Assembly: GCA_963575745.1 (NCBI GenBank)
Contig: CAUYUJ010015831.1
Coordinates: 203,942-267,941 of the forward strand
Length of the DNA: 64,000 bases
Direction of reading: 5' to 3'
DNA from: Prorocentrum cordatum
Taxonomy: Eukaryota > Sar > Dinophyceae > Prorocentrales > Prorocentraceae
In this document: piece by piece, positions 8,695 through 16,314 of the stretch
Position numbering within the stretch: the stretch's first letter is position 1
Layout of the letters: every line of letters starts with the position of its first letter
Notes under the pieces: generated by a model
The model's input: only the letters and a program-made list of their open reading frames with translations
Database searches by the model: none
Told to the model about the DNA's origin: nothing
Made by a program: the position numbers and the translations under genes

Positions 8695-10878
8695 ATGGCG
8701 TTCCCCTGGCCGTACCCCCATGTCCAACGTTCATCCGCAGCCTCTGCTCCGCGAGGCTCGTCCGAAGTGTCGCCGCCTCGCGGTGCTTCTCAGCCTGCGC
8801 CGCCTCGCGGTGCTTCTCAGCCTGCGGAGGAAGGTGGACAGACGCCTGGTTCTGGCGCTGTGCAGCCTGCGTCTTTCACGGTCGCCTCGTTCAATTTCGG
8901 GTTCGAGCAGGGCATGATGACTGGTAAGCAGGCGGCCACTCACTGCGCTAACTTCGGAAGGTTGTGCGCCACGATAGTGGAGACCGCTGATGCTGATATT
9001 GTCTGTGGCTGCGAGGTCGGTGCGTTCCGTGAAGGCTTTCGCCGAGCAGGGATCAACGTGACAGAGATCCTCAGTAAGCCTTTCGGTGATGGCATTCGCT
9101 TCTCGGAGGTCGACAACTACTTGACTCTCTGGGGGTTCCGCGGTGCTTCTCAGCCTGCGGAACTGTTTCTGGATTACAGCAAAGTTTACAGGCCTCCTAG
9201 CGGCCGAGAGATTGATGCTGTTATTTCACATTTTGAGGTGAACAAACCAGGCCATGACAAGTTCCACGTGGTGATCGCCAACATGCACATCGTGTGCGGC
9301 AAGAAACCGCCGACCATCCAGACTCGAAAGCGGACAGTTCGCCATCTCCGCTTGCACCTGGACGGCCTGGCCAAGATTCTTGAGAATCTAAACCAGGCAG
9401 TCGTTCTGCTTGTAGTCGGCGACGACAACCTCACTTTCCAGGAGGCGCGGGAGGCTTACCAGCGCCAGCAGAACGACGAGAAGGTATGGGAGGTCCATGC
9501 CACTCCGGCCGACCTCAAAGGCGACCACGTCGCGGTCTGCGGAGCAGTCGCCCGTTTCTGCTCCATTGCCGTTGGCGCGTCTTTTACGGATCGTGGCATG
9601 CGCAACGACGCACACGATGCGGTGGCGGTTGTGCTCACTCTCCCTGGTGCTATTCAGCCTGGGGAGAGCAAGAGGCGGAAGATTGTCGTCGAAAACGTCT
9701 CCGACGCCGACGTCAGCGTACAGGCGGACCGCGAGTCTTCTGTGCATTGGGATCGGTCGCCGAGTTCTACTCCTCCGCTTTCACCGACTTCACCGGGTGA
9801 TCCCGACTACGTCGAGGATGTCGTTCAGAATCGCGCGGACGACTTGCACAGGGAGCTGAGGCAGCTTTGGGACGACAGGTACGACGAGGAGTACGATCCG
9901 AAAGTCCTCCATCATCTCAGTCTCTTGCTTTTCAAAAAGAGGAAGTCCACGGAGCCAGCGGACACTAATCCAGCTGGCGCTCCTCAGCCTGGCTCGGAAT
10001 ATGACGCGGCCTTTGCGTCTCAGGAGGAGACTGGCCGAGCCATTCTCTCTGTCCTTAAGCTTCGACATGACTTTCTGCGGAGCAAGAACATCGACGACAT
10101 GCGCTACGTTCTCACGGAGCCTGAGCGCCAGGAATTGGTCAGAGTAGCTCGCGACCAGTACGAGCAGTCGCGGCAGCAGCGTGCGCTTCAGGAACGGGAT
10201 ATCGAAAAGGGAAAAGCGAAAGGCAAGTCTGCGCCACAAGGGGGCCATGCGGTTCCGCAGGGTCCTAACAAAGGGCCAGGCGGTAAGAAAGGTTCTCACG
10301 GTGCTTCTCAGCCTGCGGGAAAAGGTGGCCAGGCCAAGGGTGCAGGTCTGGGTAGCGTCGCCAAGTTTGTGAAAGACCAGAAGCGTAAGCGGTGGCATCG
10401 CCATTTGCAACGTGTGGCCGGTACCAAACAGATCTGGGAGGTGCTGGCCTTCTCAGGGCGCTTCGACGTTGATTGGCTAACGCAAGCGTTGCAAGCTGAT
10501 CACAGTGAGGGCCGTGATGCAGCAGTTCCCGAGGAAGCTCTGCGGCAACAGCGGCGCCGGCTGCACCACCAGAAGGCCGAGGCCATCGCGCGCTACAACG
10601 AGGGGGAGCGGCTTTCCCTCCATCTGTCTGCCCAGGCTGGCCAGCCAAAGCCGAACTTCACGCGCAGGCAGCTGGACGTGTTGCAGATGTTTGAGAGCGG
10701 AGCGCTGCTTCAAATCCGCAACCAAGCGATTCTGGCGTTGGGGCACGGCCGTCTGTTCAGGGGCGATGGCGACTACCTGGACATCGGCGGCAGCACGGGC
10801 GGTGGCTCCAGGCGCATCATCGATTCTTGGCAGCCGCCGGACTGGCGTGACTTCCTCCAAGACGATCAGGACATCTGA
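8695..10878 (+). CDS. EEP-nuclease-like protein with GASQPA insert peptides, 727 aa
   Basis: One uninterrupted frame. The first ATG is 8695 and the stop TGA is 10876-10878. A CACTGCAG acceptor-like site ~20 bases upstream could serve spliced-leader addition. Residues ~61-310 resemble an endonuclease/exonuclease/phosphatase fold: SFNFG (Asn67), CGCEVG (Glu107), VVGDDNLT (Asp243, Asn245) and a final NDAHDAV (His307) fall in the order expected for its active site. This fold cleaves phosphodiester or phosphate bonds; the substrate is unknown. After it come an acidic linker, a charged helical stretch, a basic KGKAKGK tract (~505-545) and a C-terminal region (QLDVLQMFESGALLQIRNQA) that I do not recognise. 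No reverse transcriptase follows, so it is not an obvious LINE ORF. Peptides GASQPA at 30-35, 39-44, 150-155 and 536-541 are translated copies of a hairpin repeat; GAVQPA, GAIQPG and GAPQPG look like worn copies. The copy at 150-155 lies inside the nuclease domain. Intact frame over 2.2 kb suggests recent or current constraint. Confidence 0.7.
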   Translation: MAFPWPYPHVQRSSAASAPRGSSEVSPPRGASQPAPPRGASQPAEEGGQTPGSGAVQPASFTVASFNFGFEQGMMTGKQAATHCANFGRLCATIVETADADIVCGCEVGAFREGFRRAGINVTEILSKPFGDGIRFSEVDNYLTLWGFRGASQPAELFLDYSKVYRPPSGREIDAVISHFEVNKPGHDKFHVVIANMHIVCGKKPPTIQTRKRTVRHLRLHLDGLAKILENLNQAVVLLVVGDDNLTFQEAREAYQRQQNDEKVWEVHATPADLKGDHVAVCGAVARFCSIAVGASFTDRGMRNDAHDAVAVVLTLPGAIQPGESKRRKIVVENVSDADVSVQADRESSVHWDRSPSSTPPLSPTSPGDPDYVEDVVQNRADDLHRELRQLWDDRYDEEYDPKVLHHLSLLLFKKRKSTEPADTNPAGAPQPGSEYDAAFASQEETGRAILSVLKLRHDFLRSKNIDDMRYVLTEPERQELVRVARDQYEQSRQQRALQERDIEKGKAKGKSAPQGGHAVPQGPNKGPGGKKGSHGASQPAGKGGQAKGAGLGSVAKFVKDQKRKRWHRHLQRVAGTKQIWEVLAFSGRFDVDWLTQALQADHSEGRDAAVPEEALRQQRRRLHHQKAEAIARYNEGERLSLHLSAQAGQPKPNFTRRQLDVLQMFESGALLQIRNQAILALGHGRLFRGDGDYLDIGGSTGGGSRRIIDSWQPPDWRDFLQDDQDI
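8779..8826 (+). repeat. hairpin repeat, two tandem copies in coding sequence
   Basis: Copies of GCGGTGCTTCTCAGCCTGCG lie at 8779-8799 and 8806-8826, as a 27-bp tandem duplication (CGCCTCGCGGTGC...). Both read RGASQPA in the EEP-like ORF. A further worn copy, GGCGCTGTGCAGCCTGCG, lies near 8853-8871 in the same frame. Confidence 0.85.
9136..9162 (+). repeat. hairpin repeat inside the nuclease domain
   Basis: A copy with pairing ends: TTCCGC on the left and GCGGAA on the right surround the GGTGCTTCTCAGCCT core. The core has an inner stem GCT-TCTC-AGC. It adds RGASQPA between LTLWGF and ELFLDY in the EEP-like protein. The core identical to this one also lies in non-coding DNA at 10898-10920. Confidence 0.85.
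10298..10319 (+). repeat. hairpin repeat in coding sequence
   Basis: CACGGTGCTTCTCAGCCTGC reads HGASQPA within the basic linker of the EEP-like protein, in the same frame as the other coding copies. Confidence 0.8.
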
Positions 10879-10897
10879 GTTTTGCAAGTCTCCCTGC

Positions 10898-11143
10898 CCG
10901 CGGTGCTTCTCAGCCTGCGGTCTGCCGCTCTCCAGCTGCGGTCTCGAGCAGTAGTGTTCGAAAGCATGCGAGTTCCTGCGGTGCTTCTCAGCCTGCAGGT
11001 TTCGCAGCCTGCGCTCTGCAGTACAAGTGCTTTTCAGCATGCGACATCCTGCGGTGCTTCTCAGCCTGCAGGGTTCGCAACGTGCGGTTTGCAATGCATT
11101 CCTTTTCAGTATGCGAGTTCTTGCGGTGTTTCTCAGGCTGCAG
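10898..11143 (+). repeat. cluster of four hairpin repeats in the 3' flank
   Basis: Copies lie at 10898-10920, 10976-10998, 11049-11071 and 11121-11143 (the last diverged: GTGTTTCTCAGGCTGC). They are separated by ~50-55 bases of related text such as TTTTCAGCATGCGA and TTTTCAGTATGCGAG, which may be older decayed copies. The form here is CTGC...GCAG at the ends, giving a 4-bp outer stem, a G-C/G-T step, one mismatch, a 3-bp inner stem and a TCTC loop. They begin 20 bases after the EEP-like stop codon. Confidence 0.85.
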
Positions 11144-11453
11144 GGCTCCGAGGCTCTTCGCTTCGATGCCAATGTTTTCAGACACCGTAGCTCCGTTCCG
11201 TAAACATCTTCCAAGAGCCGCTCGCAACCTTTTGCAGCTGGCGGTCTGCAGACGTAGTCTGTCTCAGCATGCGAGCTCCCGCACGCTTCGCCGGCTTTTG
11301 CTGCGCGGACAATTTTCTCACACACGTCAGCGCCGTTTGTAGGCGTCAGAAAAACATGTAGACATTCACGAAGGGCTTAGTCTGTATATCGTCACATCAT
11401 TACATACGCAGTCGTCGAACACATCGGTGTACATTCAGCGCTTTGTCCTTCTA
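11011..11453 (+). repeat. 443-bp direct repeat, left copy
   Basis: From GCGCTCTGCAGTACAAG to CGCTTTGTCCTTCTA this segment matches 13773-14215 over its whole length with roughly six differences by eye (~98-99% identity), no indels. It includes two hairpin copies and a CATCACATTACATACGCAG-like stretch. It lacks TG...CA ends, so it is not a typical LTR. It may be a shared 3' region of the two genes or a recent duplication. Confidence 0.9.
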
Positions 11454-11499
11454 CAGCATTCTTTCCGTTGATAACAGTGTTCTGATGGGTTCGCTTCGT

Positions 11500-12300
11500 T
11501 CTAAAAGCGTTGATAGCAGTGTCTCGTTTGCGGACAACTCATTCTATATCAACTCACTGATACCGAGTTTCCTTTCACCATAAGTGAATGCATACCAGTG
11601 TATGTTGGTTACTACAAAAGTGGGTTCCTACAACCGACTTCATGATCGCTATCATCATCGCAGATTTCACTCATCCTCATCACCACGACTGGTTCACGTT
11701 GGCCTGCGGTGCTTCTCAGCCTGCAGTTCCTTTCGTTACACTGTAGTTGAAGCCGTTCATGGCAGTGACTCGTTTAAAGACAACTTTAGTATTGGGGGAA
11801 GTGTCGATAGCAGCGTTTCTTTTTACTTATACAAGCGTTGATAGCAGTGTCTCGTTTGTGGACAACTCATTATATATCAACTCATTCATACAGAGTTTCT
11901 TTTCGCAGCAAGTGAATGCACAGCAGTGTATCTGCATTACTGGCCCCCACTCCATTATCACTATCATCATCAACGATTTCCTACACGCGTGTGCGCGGCG
12001 GTCGCCATGAGTGAATAGTTTGCAGAGACTTCTCGCATTGATACCCATGGGTCACTTCAGAGTGAACTCATTTGTGATCTTCTTTCATTGGAAGTTGAAT
12101 CGGTTGATGGCAGTGCCTCGTTTAAACTCCACTTTGGTATTGCTAGTAGTGTCAATGCCAGCGTTTCTTTTTAATTGTGCAAGCGTTGATAGCAGTGTCT
12201 CGTTTGTGGTTAGTTATAACAGCGTTGACAGCAGTGTCTCGTTTGCGGACACCTCATTGTACATCAACTCGCTGATACCGGGTTTCCTATCAACACCATC
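11500..12300 (+). repeat. ~65-70-bp dispersed repeats (GTTGATAGCAGTGTCTCGTT)
   Basis: The unit AGCGTTGATAGCAGTGTCTC, GTTTGCGGACAACTCATT, ATATCAACTCACTGATACCG, GTTTCC occurs near 11508, 11833, 12182 and 12220 (some partial). A related unit (GGCAGTGACTCGTTTAAAGA; CAGCGTTTCTTTTTA) occurs near 11755 and 12110. They fill the interval between the left 443-bp repeat and the second gene. No gene seen here. Confidence 0.75.
11704..11726 (+). repeat. solitary hairpin repeat between the genes
   Basis: CTGCGGTGCTTCTCAGCCTG plus CAG: an exact copy in non-coding DNA, with CTGC/GCAG ends. Confidence 0.85.
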
Positions 12301-12349
12301 ATCATCATCCTTAACCATGTTTGCTCGAGTTTCACCTGGCCGTCCAGCC

Positions 12350-12372
12350 GCGGCGGTGCTCCTCAGCCTGCC
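12350..12372 (+). repeat. hairpin repeat just upstream of the second ORF's ATG
   Basis: GGCGGTGCTCCTCAGCCTGC is a slightly diverged copy that ends 9 bases before the ATG at 12381, so in a transcript it would lie in the 5' leader close to the start codon. Confidence 0.75.
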
Positions 12373-12380
12373 TTGTCACA

Positions 12381-13451
12381 ATGCCAGCACGCGGCAAGGC
12401 ATCGCCCCCGCCACCCCCGGCCCCGTGCGATGGCCCGTGGGAGATTCTGCCGGATCCGCCCGCACCGACTCCTCAGCCAGGTGTCGACGTGGTCTTTGAG
12501 CAGGCTCACCTCGAAGACATCCGCCGTACACCAGGGATGGGCGGCAAGACCGCCTGCCAGTGGCAGCGCGCGCTGCGCGCCGAGTGCATTGTCAACAACT
12601 TGTCGTTCAAAGACGTAACAAACGACCCGTCCTACGACTGGAAGCAACTGCTTCGGTCTGCCGCTCCGGGTTTCGCTGAGCGCATAATCGGGCAGGGCAT
12701 CGCCCAGGTTCTCTTTCGCATCATCGAGACAGAGCGCGACCCTAACTACTCCAACACGGATGGCCACGGCAGGCACTTCTTCGAGTTCCGTCGTGCAGAC
12801 GGTTCAGCCATGCGCCTGCATTACCATAAGAACGGCCGACCCGATGAGCCCACCTATGTCGGTCCACCACGCGCCGTTGCTCAGCCTGCCGTGCCTGAGC
12901 CTGGCGCTGCTCAGCCTCATGTTCCTCGTGGCGGCGCTGCTCAGACTGCCGTGCCTGACGGTGGCGCTGCTCAGCCTGCCGAGACTGGCGGTGATGCCCC
13001 ACTGCTCTTCACACAGGAGCACCTGCAAGAGGCAGCCTGCTCGCGCCAGATTGTGGGCCGCGACGAAGCCAGCGCCGCTCTCCAATCGCTGTTGCACTAC
13101 CACCATGGCGAGACTGCCCCAGGTGCTGTTGACATCACCGATGGCTCAGCATTTGACTGGCTTCGATGGGTGGCACATATCGAAGGTGCGCGCGACGTCA
13201 TCCGCAATGGCGTCCACAGGGTCTACGCTGTCCGCTGGAATCCGCACTGGGCTCCAGAGGCCGTCTTCTGCTACGGCAACAACACCTACAGCACACTGGT
13301 GCCCCGCAAATCGCGCTACACAGGCTCGTGGAGCCACGCGCGAATTGTGACTCACCGGAACGCCAATTGGGTGACCGAACCGTTGCTATCTGCGGCCCCT
13401 GTGGCAGCTACGCCGTGGCTGGTGTTGCGGGATCAAATAACCTGGGAGTGA
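12381..13451 (+). CDS. unknown protein, 356 aa, with four GAAQPA-type repeats
   Basis: The first ATG in the frame is 12381 (MPARGKAS, then a Pro-rich leader) and the stop is TGA at 13449-13451. The frame is intact. I do not recognise a domain. An N-terminal globular part (~residues 30-155) contains KTACQWQRALRAECIVNN, GFAERIIGQGIAQVLFRIIE and HFFEFRRADGSAMRLHYHKN. A linker at ~164-203 has four worn hairpin-derived peptides (AVAQPA, GAAQPH, GAAQTA, GAAQPA). The C-terminal part (~210-356) contains AFDWLRWVAHIEGARDVIRN and WNPHWAPEAVFCYGNNTYST, rich in Trp and Tyr, and looks globular. The linker reads in the same frame as GASQPA in the upstream EEP-like protein although the two are otherwise unrelated. 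It is flanked by the 443-bp direct repeats. Confidence 0.6.
   Translation: MPARGKASPPPPPAPCDGPWEILPDPPAPTPQPGVDVVFEQAHLEDIRRTPGMGGKTACQWQRALRAECIVNNLSFKDVTNDPSYDWKQLLRSAAPGFAERIIGQGIAQVLFRIIETERDPNYSNTDGHGRHFFEFRRADGSAMRLHYHKNGRPDEPTYVGPPRAVAQPAVPEPGAAQPHVPRGGAAQTAVPDGGAAQPAETGGDAPLLFTQEHLQEAACSRQIVGRDEASAALQSLLHYHHGETAPGAVDITDGSAFDWLRWVAHIEGARDVIRNGVHRVYAVRWNPHWAPEAVFCYGNNTYSTLVPRKSRYTGSWSHARIVTHRNANWVTEPLLSAAPVAATPWLVLRDQITWE
12866..12982 (+). repeat. four tandem worn hairpin repeats in coding sequence
   Basis: A ~30-bp tandem series: GCCGTTGCTCAGCCTGCC, GGCGCTGCTCAGCCTCA, GGCGCTGCTCAGACTGCC and GGCGCTGCTCAGCCTGCC. Each keeps the GCTGCTCAGCCTGC half of the hairpin and the GA-x-QPA reading. 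Confidence 0.7.
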
Positions 13452-13464
13452 TCTCTGGCAAACG

Positions 13465-13545
13465 AGATGTGGTGCTTCTCAGCCTGCACTCATGTGACAC
13501 GCAATGCCGTGCCCTGCAATCGCGTGGTGTTTCTCAGCCTGCACT
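13465..13545 (+). repeat. two hairpin repeats after the second ORF
   Basis: GTGGTGCTTCTCAGCCTGCA at about 13469-13488 and GTGGTGTTTCTCAGCCTGCA at about 13524-13543, ~55 bases apart. The second is read as GVSQPA in a protein-like frame that continues to ~13770. Confidence 0.75.
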
Positions 13546-13772
13546 CGCAGGTCCTTCGGAGGTCAATTGTTATGAGTTCGGCACGGTCTCGGTCAAGTAC
13601 AGCGTGCTGTGGGGATCCCGAGATGGGGCCTGGCTCAAGGTGCTCAAGACGTACTGGAGTGTCCCAGAGCCGGAGTGCCAGCTGATCCTCGGGAGTTGGA
13701 ACGGCATTTTCAGGCCGTGGCCGGACACGTTCTGGATCAGGACGGGGGGGTCCGAGCCCGAGATAGATGCTA
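13517..13772 (+). CDS. protein-like segment, third reading block (partial or frameshifted)
   Basis: In a frame different from the 356-aa ORF this reads RGVSQPALAGPSEVNCYEFG, then SVKYSVLWGSRDGAWLKVLK and PECQLILGSWNGIFRPWPDT, with clear protein-like composition and GC-rich third positions. It has no own ATG and continues into the right 443-bp repeat, where the reading becomes low quality. It may be a displaced C-terminus, an exon, or a remnant gene. Function unknown. Confidence 0.4.
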
Positions 13773-14215
13773 GCGCTCTGCAGTACAAGTGCTTTTCAGC
13801 ATGCGACATCCTGCGGTGCTTCTCAGCCTGCAGGGTTCGCAGCGTGCGGTTTGCAATGCATTCCTTTTCAGTATGCGAGTTCCTGCGGTGTTTCTCAGGT
13901 TGCAGGGCTCCGAGGCTCTTCCCTTCGATGCCAATGTTTTCAGACACCGTAGCTCCGTTCCGTAAACATCTTCCAAGAGCCGCTCGCAACTTTTTGCAGC
14001 TGGCGGTCTGCAGACGTAGTCTGTCTCAGCATGCGAGCTCCCGCACGCTTCGCCGGCTTTTGCTGCGCGGACAATTTTCTCACACACGTCAGCGCCGTTT
14101 GTAGGCGTCAGAAAAACATGTAGACATTCACGAAGGGCTCAGTCTGTATATCGTCACATCATTACATACGCAGTCGTCGAACACATCGGTGTACATTCAG
14201 CGCTTTGTCCTTCTA
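13773..14215 (+). repeat. 443-bp direct repeat, right copy
   Basis: Second copy of 11011-11453. It includes hairpin repeats at 13811-13833 and ~13883-13905. Directly after its last shared base the sequence turns into the AGGCTGAGGCTG minisatellite. Confidence 0.9.
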
Positions 14216-14217
14216 GC

Positions 14218-14575
14218 TGGGTCGCTTCGTGCTGAGGCTGAGGCTGATGCAGGCTGAGGCTGAGGCAGGCTGAGGCTGAGGCCGAGGCCGACGGCAGACT
14301 GAGGCTGAGGCTGAAGCAGGCTGAGGCTGAGGCAGAGGCAGGCTGAGGCTGAGGCTGAGGCAGGCTGATGCTGAGGCAGGCTGAGGCTGAGGCTGAGGCT
14401 GATGCAGGCTGAGGCTGAGGCAGGCTGAGGCTGAGGCCGAGGCTGAAGGCAGACTGATGCTGAGGCTGAAGCAGGCTGAGGCTGAGGCTGAGGCAGGCTG
14501 AGGCTGAGGCAGGCGGAGGCTGAGGCTGAGGCAGGCTGAGGCTGAGGCTGTGACTGCGACTGCCGTTGCCACTGC
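14218..14575. repeat. GAGGCTGAGGCAGGCT minisatellite
   Basis: A ~360-bp array of 6-bp GAGGCT words with interspersed GCAGGCTGAG. On the minus strand the unit reads CTCAGCCTGC, identical to the right half of the hairpin repeat, so it may have arisen by expansion from it. Coding frames here (SLSLRLPQPQPAS-like) are an artefact of the repeat. Confidence 0.85.
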
Positions 14576-14790
14576 GACTGTCCTCGCGAATGCGACGACG
14601 ACTGCGAGAACAGCAGAATTCTACAACTGGATTCTCATCCGAATCTTAAGGGGAATGCTTCCAGATATGCTCCTACACATGGCTGTTAGGTTGCTTTGCC
14701 GGGATAATTTGAAAACAAATTGTTAGACTATCTTTTTCTCTCCTCCAAAATCCGCCTGTAGGCGGTCATGCCCGACCGAAACCTATTCGG
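14576..14790. other. spacer ending in a partial GTCGGGC-type MITE end
   Basis: Near 14745-14778 the sequence AAAATCCGCCTGTAGGCGGT, CATGCCCGACC resembles the right end of the MITE family at 22643, 25613 and 51328. The matching left end is not convincing. Confidence 0.4.
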
Positions 14791-15055
14791 ATCCCATCTA
14801 GGAGACCTCCCGGCTCGTGCCCGTCCCGAGGCGGAGAGCCGGCCGTCCTCTGGGGTGGACGGCGGACCACCAGAGAGTGTTCCGAGAACCTCGGTGGTTT
14901 GCACGACGTGTTCTTAGACCCGCCCTCCGACACTTCGGCCGAGGATGTCCTTGAGCAGGGACCAGCCGTCCAGGCATCTCTACAGGCCTACCACGAAGTG
15001 TTCTTAGAACCCAAGGATGTTCTAAGAACAGAGACAAGGTTCTTATAATATAAAC
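14790..15055 (-). mobile_element. TTCTAAGAA-type TIR element, copy B
   Basis: In reverse orientation this carries the landmarks of 7320-7560: the CCACCAGAGAGTGTTCCGAG hairpin with GGTGGTTTGCACGACGTG, then GAGCAGGGACC, CTACCACGAAGTGTTCTTAG and GATGTTCTAAGAACA. It also starts with ATCCCATCTAGGAGACCTCC, a word shared with the element at 15104-15337. Non-coding. Confidence 0.5.
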
Positions 15056-15103
15056 CAGACGTGTTGAAACAAGACGGTTTCAGCCACACATGCACTAAGA
15101 ATT

Positions 15104-15337
15104 TTGTGTGCAGACCACCACATGCATCGGCGATGCATCGGCGATGCATCGGCGACGTCGGCGACGCGTCGGCGACGCCAGCGTGGAGAAAATCGGGTTC
15201 CGCATCGAGCCGCATCGTCGATGCATCGGCAAAGCGGCGCGATCCTCCGACCCCATTGACTCGGACCCCATCTAGGAGGCCTCTACTAGTGGCCCACCAA
15301 AGAATGATCTGAGAACCTTTTGGTGGTCTGCACGCAA
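15104..15337. mobile_element. 234-bp TIR element (MITE) with 4-bp target duplication
   Basis: The ends TTGTGTGCAGACCACC and GGTGGTCTGCACGCAA are inverted repeats (15 of 16 match). AATT flanks both sides (15100-15103 and 15338-15341). The opposite arm of the large inverted repeat preserves the empty site: near 21311-21330 its reverse complement reads GCACTAAGAATTCTTTACGC with a single AATT. Inside are GCATCGGCGATG repeats and GGACCCCATCTAGGAGG. No ORF. It therefore moved after the arms formed, presumably by a transposase encoded elsewhere. Confidence 0.8.
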
Positions 15338-16314
15338 AATTCTTCACGCTTCGCGTATCCCCACCAGCCCATCTCACAGCAGCAACTCTCGCGAAGCATG
15401 CCGACAGTCGTGTTTTTCAGGCGTGTGTCCGCTTGGCCCCGCATATCTCCCCTGTTCCTCCTTCCTCCCGCCTCCTTGTACATCCTCCTTGTGGGGGGAG
15501 CGGGAGAAGGACGAGGCGAAGGAGGAGGGAGAGAAAGCGCTCCTCGTGGTTTGAGTCGTTTGGGGTTTCTCGTCCTGGTCTGAGTCGTTCGGGCCCTTCT
15601 TCCTGGTGTGAGTCGTTCGGGCTCTTCGTGGTGTGAGTCGTTCGGGCTCTTCGTCCTGGTGTGAGTCGTTCGGGCTTCTCGTGGTGTGAGTTGTTCGGGC
15701 CCCTCGGCCTGGTGTGAGTCGTTCGGGCCCCTCCTCCTGGTGTGACTCGTTCGGGCTCCTCGTGGTGTGAGTCGTTCGGGGCCTTCGTCGTGGTGTGAGT
15801 CGTTTGGGCTCCTCGTGGTGTGAGTCGTTCGGGCGCCTCGTCCTGGTGTGAGTCGTTCGGGCCCCTCTTTCTGGTGTGAGTCGTTCGGGCTCTTCGTGGT
15901 GTGAGTCGTTCGGGCCCCTCGTCCTGGTGTGAGTCGTTCGGGCCCCTCGTGGCGTGAGGCGTTCGGGCACCTCGTCCCCTTTTGGGGCATCTTGGGGGCG
16001 TCTTGGCGGCCCCAGGGGCTTCTAGGAGCGTCTTGGGTGCCTTGGGGGAGCCTCTTCGGGCCTCTTGGGAGCCTCTTGGAGGCCGTTTGGGGCGTTGTGG
16101 GGCCTCTTGGGGGCCTCTTGCGACCTCCGCCGAAGCGCAGATGAGCGCGAGCCCCTGCGAAGGACAAAATGAGCCCAAAACCTTCGTACAGGCAATGATT
16201 TTGAGAAGAAGGAAGAGGAGCGCTGCCCCCTTCAGAAGGGCAAAATGGGGCCGAACCCGTAGTAACGTCAATGACCTCTGGGGGCTCTCTTGGGAAGCTT
16301 GTATGAGCGCTGCC

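Noticed and set aside
8695-10878. LINE ORF, because of the EEP-like domain
   Set aside because: No reverse transcriptase follows and the C-terminal half is unlike LINE proteins. Left as an EEP-like protein.
8779-13905. CRISPR array based on the regularly recurring 20-mer
   Set aside because: Spacing is irregular, copies lie within ORFs, no cas genes, and the genome is eukaryotic.
11011-14215. LTR retrotransposon bounded by the 443-bp repeats
   Set aside because: No TG/CA ends, no primer site, RT or integrase inside, and no target duplication seen. Kept as an unexplained direct repeat.
14218-14575. ORF of SLSLRLPQPQPAS repeats
   Set aside because: Reading of the GAGGCT minisatellite.
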